A stretch of 64,000 bases of DNA from Termitidicoccus mucosus. Its GTDB lineage: Bacteria > Verrucomicrobiota > Verrucomicrobiia > Opitutales > Opitutaceae. The stretch spans positions 682,001-746,000 of the forward strand of contig NZ_CP109796.1 of NCBI RefSeq assembly GCF_038725785.1. The letters run 5' to 3'. Every line of letters starts with the position of its first letter. Within the stretch, counting starts at the first letter, position 1. The notes beneath the pieces were generated by a model. That model made no database searches, was not told where the DNA came from, and saw only the letters and a program-made list of their open reading frames with translations. Made by a program: the position numbers and the translations under genes. Shown piece by piece: positions 58,154 to 64,000 of the stretch.

Positions 58154-59446
58154 TCATGGGCCGCGCGGCTTTCGTGTGTCGGGCAGGAACATGGTCACGA
58201 TACCGAGCAGAGGGAGAAAGCTGCACAGGAGGAAGACGTGACCGATGCCGGTTTTGTCCGCGAGATCGCCGAGCAAGGCGGAACCGATGCCCGCCGTGCC
58301 AAACGCAAAACCGAAAAACAGGCCCGCGATCAGGCCGACTTTTCCCGGAATCAATTCCTGCGCATAGACCAGAATGGCCGAGAACGCCGACGCCAGCACG
58401 AGTCCGATGATGACGGTCAGGCCGATGGTCAGCGCGAAACCCGCGTGCGGCAGCAGGAGCGTGAAGGGCGCGACACCGAGAATCGAAACCCAGATGACAA
58501 TCTTGCGGCCCACACGATCCCCCACCGGGCCGCCGATGAACGTGCCCGCCGCGACAGAAAACAGGAATACAAACAACAGGATTTGCGCGAGTTGCTCCGA
58601 CACGCCGAACCGCTCGATCATGTAGAACGTGTAGTAGCTCGTCATGCACGCGAGGTAGATTTGCTTGGAGAAAATCAGGACCACCAGCACGACAAGCGCG
58701 CGGACGATGGCGCGCGCACCCAGCGACCGCACAGGTTTGCCCGCGGGGATTTGGACGCCGGGCCGCGCGGTTTCGGCGCGCATGGCGTGGAGTCTGCGTT
58801 GATACCAGGCGCCGGCCCGTGTCAGCAGCACGATGCCGGCCAGCGCCAGCGACGTGAACCACAGGATGTGCGCCTGGCCCCGCGCCGTGATGACCGCGGC
58901 GGCGAGCAGAGGCCCGAGCGCGCCGCCGAAATTTCCGCCGACTTGGAAAAGGGATTGGGCAAGCCCGAACTTTCCGCCGGAGGCGTGCCGCGCGATCCGC
59001 GAGGCCTCGGGGTGGAAGATCGACGAGCCGATGCCCGACAGCGCCACGCCGGCAAGAAGCATGCCGTAGCTGCCGGCCACGCCGAGCAGGATCAGCCCGC
59101 CGAGCGTGATCGCCATGCCGACGGGAAGAGAGTAGGGCAGCGGTTTGCGGTCGGCGACGAGCCCGACGACGGGCTGGAAGATGGAGCCCGCCAGTTGCGC
59201 GATCATGGTGATGACTCCGATCTGGTGAAAATCGAGGGCGTAATTCCGCTTGAGCATGGGATAGATCGACGGAATCAGCGCCTGGATGATGTCGTTGAGC
59301 ATGTGCGACACGCCGAGGGCGACGAGCACGGTGAAAGCAGTGCCCCCGGCCTGTGCGCGCGGCGGCCCGGCGAACGGGGCCGCCGCGTCCGGACGGGCGG
59401 CATCTGACTGAACGGATTGCGCTTCGAGGGCGCCGGAGGTTTTCAT
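58154..59446 (-). CDS. Fosmidomycin-resistance-type MFS exporter
   Basis: 430 residues with 12 membrane helices. The family signature is LGVSHMLNDIIQALIPSIYPML (about 44-65) and the following LDFHQIGVITMIAQLAGSIFQPVVGLVADR, which matches E. coli Fsr closely. A polar N-terminal extension of about 35 residues precedes the first helix. It probably exports a small molecule; fosmidomycin is only the family name. It lies convergent behind the GH2 fusion and divergent from typA. Nothing local indicates that sugar is its substrate. Confidence 0.9.
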   Translation of the reverse strand: MKTSGALEAQSVQSDAARPDAAAPFAGPPRAQAGGTAFTVLVALGVSHMLNDIIQALIPSIYPMLKRNYALDFHQIGVITMIAQLAGSIFQPVVGLVADRKPLPYSLPVGMAITLGGLILLGVAGSYGMLLAGVALSGIGSSIFHPEASRIARHASGGKFGLAQSLFQVGGNFGGALGPLLAAAVITARGQAHILWFTSLALAGIVLLTRAGAWYQRRLHAMRAETARPGVQIPAGKPVRSLGARAIVRALVVLVVLIFSKQIYLACMTSYYTFYMIERFGVSEQLAQILLFVFLFSVAAGTFIGGPVGDRVGRKIVIWVSILGVAPFTLLLPHAGFALTIGLTVIIGLVLASAFSAILVYAQELIPGKVGLIAGLFFGFAFGTAGIGSALLGDLADKTGIGHVFLLCSFLPLLGIVTMFLPDTRKPRGP

Positions 59447-59631
59447 CGGTCACCTGTCTGACGGCTGGAGGCATGTCCCGGCAAGTCCCGAGAAGCCTTG
59501 CCGTGCCCGCGGCGCGCGCAATCCCATGAAAACGGAGCGGCTACGGTCCTTGCTTCGGCTTAGCACTTGCATTCCTTTCCTGCGGGGCGCACGGTCTTCC
59601 CCCTTTTTCAAACGAAAGCACGGTTACGAGA

Positions 59632-61452
59632 ATGAATCAGAACATCCGCAATATCGCCATCATCGCCCACGTTGATCATGGGAAAACCACCCTCGTGGAC
59701 AAACTCCTCCAGGCCGGCGGCGTCTACCGCGCCAACCAGCAGGTCGAGGAGCGCGCCATGGACAGCATGGACCTCGAGCGCGAGAAGGGCATCACGATCA
59801 AGGCGAAAAACACCGCCGTGCGCTGGAAGGACAAGATCATCAATATCGTGGACACGCCCGGCCACGCCGATTTCGGCGGCGAAGTCGAGCGCGCGCTCCG
59901 CATGGTGGACGGCGTGCTCCTGCTCGTCGATGCCTATGACGGGCCGCAGGCCCAGACGCGTTTCGTGCTGCGCAAGGCGCTCCAGCACGGGCTGAAAGTC
60001 ATCATCGTCATCAACAAGATCGACCGCGAAAACGCGAACCCGCAGAAGATGTATGACCAGGTCCTCGAACTGCTCCTCGAGCTCAACGCCAACGAGGAGC
60101 AATTCGACGCGCCCGTCGTTTACGGCTCCGGCCGCGACGGCTACATGAAGCGCAAGCTCACCGACGAGAACAAGGACATGACCCCGCTCTTCGACGTCAT
60201 CCTCGATCACGTCCCGCCGCCCTTCGCCCGGCCCAACCAGCCCTTCCACATGCTCGTCTCCAACATCGACTGGAGCGATTACGTCGGTCGCATCGCCGTC
60301 GGCAAAATCCTCGCCGGCAAGGTCAACCTCGGCGACACCATCTGGGTGCTCCGCCACCATTCGGAGGCAAAGGCGCGCGCCAAGATCACCAAGATTTTCG
60401 AATACGCCGGCCTCGGCACCGAGGACGCCATCACCGGCGTCGCCGGCGACATCGTGGGGCTCTCCGGTTTCGAGGACGTTGACATCGGCGACACGCTCGC
60501 CGCCGAGGAAAACGCGCACCGTTTGCCGTTCACCGACATCGACCCGCCCACGCTTGAGATGCAGCTCGCGGTGAACGACGGCCCGCTCGTCGGACGCGAC
60601 GGCCGGCTCGTCACCTCGCGCCAGATTCGCGACCGCATTTTCAAGGAGGCCAAGACCAACATCTCCATCTCCGTGGACGAGACCGCCTCCGCCGGCCTCT
60701 TCACCATCAAGGCCCGCGGCGCCATGCAGATCGCCGTGCTGGTCGAGACCATGCGCCGCGAAGGTTACGAGGTTCTCGTCTCGCGCCCGACCGTGATCGA
60801 GAAACACGAAAACGGCCAGCGCCTCGAGCCCTACGAAACGCTGTGGGTCGAGGTGCCCGAGGATTGCGTCGGCGCGATCATGCAGAATCTAGCCAACCGC
60901 AAGGGCCAGATCACCAACATGGAGAAGCACAACACCACGACGATGATCGAGGCCGTCATCACGACGCGCGGGCTCATCGGCCTGGAGATCGACCTCGTCA
61001 ACGCCACCAGCGGCCACGGGGTGATGAGCCACCTTTTCAAGGAATACGGCCCCTACGCGGGCGAACTCACCACGCGGCTCACCGGCACACTCGTCGCGAC
61101 CGAGGCCGGCGTGACCACGGCCTACGCGCTCGATTCCATCCAGGAGCGGGGCAAGCTCTTTGTCGGTCCCGGCGAGGAAATCTACGAAGGCATGCTCGTC
61201 GGCGAAAACCCGCGCCAAGAGGACATCCCCGTCAACGCGACCAAGGCGAAACAGCTCACGAATTTCCGCTCGCAGGGCGAAGGCAAGGGCATCCAGCTCA
61301 CGCCGCCGGTCAAATTGTCGCTGGAGCGCGCCATCGAATACATCGCGTCCGACGAATATGTGGAGGTGACGCCGAAAAACCTGCGTCTCCGCAAAAAAAT
61401 CCTCAGCGCCCTCGAGCGCCGCAAACAAGAGCGCGCCGCCCGCGGCGCGTGA
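59632..61452 (+). CDS. typA: GTP-binding protein TypA/BipA
   Basis: 606 residues. Translational GTPase used in ribosome assembly and in stress and cold adaptation. G1 is AHVDHGKTT (12-20), G2 in [10 protein letters not shown]3 DTPGHAD, G4 NKIDRE. Domains II and III follow, and the C-terminal BipA-specific domain (about 480-600) includes [20 protein letters not shown] and [17 protein letters not shown]. Length is standard. It is divergent from the exporter gene and is convergent with the RRM gene beyond a hairpin. Firm. Confidence 0.96.
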   Translation: MNQNIRNIAIIAHVDHGKTTLVDKLLQAGGVYRANQQVEERAMDSMDLEREKGITIKAKNTAVRWKDKIINIVDTPGHADFGGEVERALRMVDGVLLLVDAYDGPQAQTRFVLRKALQHGLKVIIVINKIDRENANPQKMYDQVLELLLELNANEEQFDAPVVYGSGRDGYMKRKLTDENKDMTPLFDVILDHVPPPFARPNQPFHMLVSNIDWSDYVGRIAVGKILAGKVNLGDTIWVLRHHSEAKARAKITKIFEYAGLGTEDAITGVAGDIVGLSGFEDVDIGDTLAAEENAHRLPFTDIDPPTLEMQLAVNDGPLVGRDGRLVTSRQIRDRIFKEAKTNISISVDETASAGLFTIKARGAMQIAVLVETMRREGYEVLVSRPTVIEKHENGQRLEPYETLWVEVPEDCVGAIMQNLANRKGQITNMEKHNTTTMIEAVITTRGLIGLEIDLVNATSGHGVMSHLFKEYGPYAGELTTRLTGTLVATEAGVTTAYALDSIQERGKLFVGPGEEIYEGMLVGENPRQEDIPVNATKAKQLTNFRSQGEGKGIQLTPPVKLSLERAIEYIASDEYVEVTPKNLRLRKKILSALERRKQERAARGA

Positions 61453-61638
61453 CGGGGGCATTAACGCCGCCTGGCTTTTTGAATAAAAAGGCGCGGGTGG
61501 TGCCGTGCGGGAGCGAGGGTGTCCCACCGCCGGACGCAAAAAAGTGTCCGCTATCGCCCTGCGTTTTTGCGGGGCGCTTCGTCCGGCGACGAGGATATGT
61601 CACCGCTCCGATGCAGCTATTGCGGAATCCGAAATAAA

Positions 61639-61670
61639 AACGGCCGGGCGCAACCGCCCGGCCGTTCTGT
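61639..61670. terminator. Strong bidirectional terminator between typA and the RRM gene
   Basis: Stem AACGGCCGGGCG / CGCCCGGCCGTT (61639-61650 with 61655-61666), 12 perfect bp and a 4-nt CAAC loop. On the minus strand it is followed by TTTTTA (best for the RRM gene); on the plus strand by CTGTTTT. Confidence 0.85.
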
Positions 61671-61693
61671 TTTGATGTGGCGACCAAAAATTT

Positions 61694-62068
61694 TCAGCCG
61701 CGATAGCCACGATCGCGGTCGCGGTCCCGGCGTCCGCCGAAACCACCGCGACGCTCGCCGCCGAAGCCGCGACGGTCTTCGCCTCCGCCACCGCCAAAAT
61801 TGCCGCGCGGGCGTTCTTCTCTGGGGCGGGCCTCGTTGACAGTAATTTTGCGACCGCCGAGATCGTATCCGTGGAAACGTTCGATGGCCTTTTGCGCATC
61901 CTCGCCGCCGGCCATTTCGACAAAGGCAAAGCCGCGCGAGCGGCCGGTGAACTTGTCGAAGATAAGGTCAACTGCGGCCACGCCGCCGGCTTGCGAAAAG
62001 AGATCCTGCAACTCCTGCGCCGTGGTGGAGAAGGGGAGGTTCCCGATATAGAGCTTGCTGCTTGTCAT
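61694..62068 (-). CDS. RRM-domain RNA-binding protein, cold-shock type
   Basis: 124 residues. One RRM (about 5-80) with RNP2 LYIGNLPF (6-13) and RNP1 RSRGFAFVEM (43-52), followed by a Gly/Arg/Asp-rich tail (GGGGGEDRRGFGGERRGGFG...). This short RRM-plus-glycine-tail build is common in Verrucomicrobia and cyanobacteria as cold-induced RNA-binding proteins. Its 5' region (62069-62339) probably carries the promoter and a long leader; I recognise no riboswitch. The gene has its own terminator. Confidence 0.92.
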   Translation of the reverse strand: MTSSKLYIGNLPFSTTAQELQDLFSQAGGVAAVDLIFDKFTGRSRGFAFVEMAGGEDAQKAIERFHGYDLGGRKITVNEARPREERPRGNFGGGGGEDRRGFGGERRGGFGGRRDRDRDRGYRG

Positions 62069-62339
62069 ATGTGATTTGAATCGCCCCGTCTGCTTCCCGC
62101 CGTTCCCGACCGTCGAGTTTCAAATCATCACTGAACTGCTGGTTGGTGCTCATCTGACAATTTTCCGTGCTAGGGTCAACATTCGAAGGCGTTGCCAAGG
62201 CTGGATATGCGCCTTTTCAAGGCAAGTAATTTACAGAGGATTTAACTCTTTATACTTTATTAGCACGGCGGATGGCGGTGGGAAAGGGTGCCGCGTTGCG
62301 ATTTTCGTCCTTCTTTTTACCGCGTCAGGGAAAAACGCT

Positions 62340-64000
62340 TCACTCGCGCCGGGCATCGAGCGCCAGCCGGACTTTTCGGGCCAGGGTGTCGCGCGTGAAG
62401 GGTTTGGCGATAAAATAGGTGTCGTTAAGCTGCGCGGGCGAATCGACATATCCGGACATGAACAGGATGCGCAGGGAAGGGTGGATTTTCCCGATGTGCT
62501 GGCTGAGTTTGCGGCCATCCATGTCGGGCATGAAAATGTCACTGATGAGGAGACTGGGCGTTTCGGTGTTTTTCTTTCCCGTGATGTGCGCAAGGACCTC
62601 GGCAGCCGCCGCAAAGGCGCGCACGCGGTAGCCGAGGGATCGCAGGATGGCGGTCGTGACTTCGCGGATGTCGTCGTCGTCTTCCACCAGATAAATGAGT
62701 TCGCCGCTCTCATCGGCCGAATCTTTGGCGGTGTCATCGCCGGAGGATGGCAACGGAACCATGCTGCTGTCATAAGCTTCCGTGTCTGTATCAAAATTGC
62801 CCGCCGGTTCGGCCGCGACGGGATCGCGGGGAAGCAGCGCCTGAAAGGTGGTGCCTTGGCCAAGGGCGGTTTCGAGCAGAAGATCGCCGTGGAAGTGGCG
62901 GATGACATTGAGGCAGATGGAGAGACCGAGGCCAGTGCCGCGTCCGGGCGCCTTGGTGGTGAAGAAGGGATCGAAGATTTTCGCCTTCACCTCGTCGGTC
63001 ATGCCGGTGCCGGTGTCCTGCACGGAGAGTCCGGCGTAGGAACCGGCACGCAGGGCGGGGATTTCGCCGGGAGCGAGTTCGCGGATGGTGGTGCTGACGG
63101 TGAGCGTGCCGCCGTCGGGCATGGCATCGCGCGCGTTGATGGCGAGATTGATGAGAACCTGTTCGATCTGGTTGCGGTCGGCCACGAGGGTGACGGGCTG
63201 CGGGTGAAGCTTGAGCTCGATGCGGATGCCGGGGGGAAGGAAGGAGGCGATGAGGTCGCGGAGATCCGTGACGAGGGTGTTGAGATCGATGGTCTCGGTG
63301 GTGAGGACTTGGTTGCGGGAGAAGGCGAGGAGGCGGCGCACGAGGGCGGTGGCGCGCGAGGTGGTCTTGAGCAGGCCGTCGAGGGAAACGGGTACGTCGC
63401 CGGTCGCGTCGGGGGGAAGATTGTCCTTCAAGAGTTCGCCGTAACCGCGGATGGCGGTGAGCAGGTTGTTGAAATCGTGGGCCACGCCGCTGGCGATGAG
63501 CCCGGCGATCTCGAGCTTTTGGGACTGGAGGAGCTTTTGCTCGCTTTCGGCCAGCGCCGCCTCGACGCGTTCGCGCTGATGGACGGTGCTGAGCACATTG
63601 GCGAGGCCTTGGATGAAATCGACCGCCTCGCTGCTGAACACGCGGTGTTCCCGGCTGAACGCCACGACGAATGCGTGGATGTGCGGCGGCGCGCCGATCG
63701 GGCTCGCGAGGCCGGAACGCATGCCAAGCGAGGCAAGCGCCCCGGCGGCGGGAAAGTTTTCGGGATCGTCGGAAAGCTGGATGGCATGCTCGCGCGCGAG
63801 CATGGTGTCGGTGACGCGGCCAAAGTCGCCGGGCCGGGCGCAGGCTTTGTGGCAGGCGCAATGGCGGAGGATGAGCGTCCGGTCGCCGGGATTGAGCGTG
63901 AAGATGCAACTGCAATCGACATGGAGCGTGTCGAGGATGAGCCCGGCTGCGCGCTGGACCAGTTCGTCGAAAGAGTGGGGCGCGAGCGCGAAGCGGCTGA
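62340..64000 (-). CDS. Hybrid sensor histidine kinase, truncated by the window edge
   Basis: Visible as 552 residues from the right edge; the frame continues upstream of 64000, so the N-terminus is missing. An internal ATG at 63803 would give 487 residues, but the preceding frame reads as a GAF-like domain (FDELVQRAAGLILDTLHVDC ... ) and is probably translated. Further domains: HisKA with HDFNNLL (phospho-His about 109 counted from 63803), HATPase_c (NLAINARDAM, DTGTGM, GRGTGLGLS) and a C-terminal receiver (LVEDDDD, SDIFMPDMDG, KPF). The receiver lacks an output domain. Sensed signal unknown. Confidence 0.9.
   Translation of the reverse strand, partial: SRFALAPHSFDELVQRAAGLILDTLHVDCSCIFTLNPGDRTLILRHCACHKACARPGDFGRVTDTMLAREHAIQLSDDPENFPAAGALASLGMRSGLASPIGAPPHIHAFVVAFSREHRVFSSEAVDFIQGLANVLSTVHQRERVEAALAESEQKLLQSQKLEIAGLIASGVAHDFNNLLTAIRGYGELLKDNLPPDATGDVPVSLDGLLKTTSRATALVRRLLAFSRNQVLTTETIDLNTLVTDLRDLIASFLPPGIRIELKLHPQPVTLVADRNQIEQVLINLAINARDAMPDGGTLTVSTTIRELAPGEIPALRAGSYAGLSVQDTGTGMTDEVKAKIFDPFFTTKAPGRGTGLGLSICLNVIRHFHGDLLLETALGQGTTFQALLPRDPVAAEPAGNFDTDTEAYDSSMVPLPSSGDDTAKDSADESGELIYLVEDDDDIREVTTAILRSLGYRVRAFAAAAEVLAHITGKKNTETPSLLISDIFMPDMDGRKLSQHIGKIHPSLRILFMSGYVDSPAQLNDTYFIAKPFTRDTLARKVRLALDARRE

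Overview
The window is a GC-rich bacterial chromosome segment with about 40 supportable genes and no rRNA, CRISPR array, phage or transposase gene that I can see. Gene content points to a Gram-negative of the Verrucomicrobiota, most likely an Opitutaceae-like organism: secretin and TonB receptor (outer membrane), many large secreted carbohydrate-active proteins, Tat machinery, and numerous palindromic intergenic repeats. The lineage is inference; no rRNA marker lies in the window.

Layout. (1) 0.3-4.2 kb, minus strand: pyrimidine genes pyrR-pyrB-pyrC, preceded by a membrane-anchored protein resembling anti-sigma-factor C-terminal domains and a 30-residue membrane peptide. (2) 4.3-6.3 kb: secreted redoxin and an FTR1-type iron permease. 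(3) 6.6-10.5 kb, minus: MoxR ATPase, DUF58 protein and a TgpA-type transglutaminase-like membrane protein, joined by ATGA overlaps; the transglutaminase lacks its catalytic cysteine. (4) 10.8-23.7 kb, minus: a tightly packed secretion/pilus-like cluster (three pseudopilins, two small lipoproteins, GspL/PilMN-like, GspM/PilO-like, PilT-like ATPase, GspE, GspF, a GspC/PilP-like protein and a secretin). (5) 24-31.7 kb, minus: VKOR-DsbA fusion, double RidA protein, three-haem DUF1111 oxidoreductase and two imelysin-like proteins, followed by a TonB receptor (32.1-34.3 kb). Together with FTR1 these suggest periplasmic iron or haem handling. (6) 34.5-37.4 kb: beta-helix polysaccharide-lyase-like protein and GH88 unsaturated glucuronyl hydrolase. 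(7) 37.5-48.9 kb: mostly housekeeping genes (queA, ilvE, YmdB-type phosphoesterase, PfkB kinase, gltX, tatC, a Tat-exported metallo-beta-lactamase-fold protein, AlkC-like glycosylase). (8) 48.9-59.4 kb: a second sugar locus with LacI regulator, a broken alpha/alpha-barrel protein, sialate O-acetylesterase, GH2-SGNH esterase fusion and an Fsr-type exporter. (9) 59.6-64 kb: typA, an RRM protein and a hybrid histidine kinase that runs off the window edge.

The most striking non-genic signal is a set of about 17 intergenic hairpins whose arms are built from short units repeating about every 9 bp. Several sequence families share this architecture. A second, composite palindromic family has shared borders and interchangeable inner palindromes; one copy sits inside the loop of a 9-bp hairpin, and a related GC-rich palindrome has been absorbed into the reading frame of the GspL-like gene. 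Two genes of the second sugar locus show recent rearrangement: a 211-bp tandem duplication at the end of the esterase gene and a frame break, probably an internal deletion, in the alpha/alpha-barrel gene.
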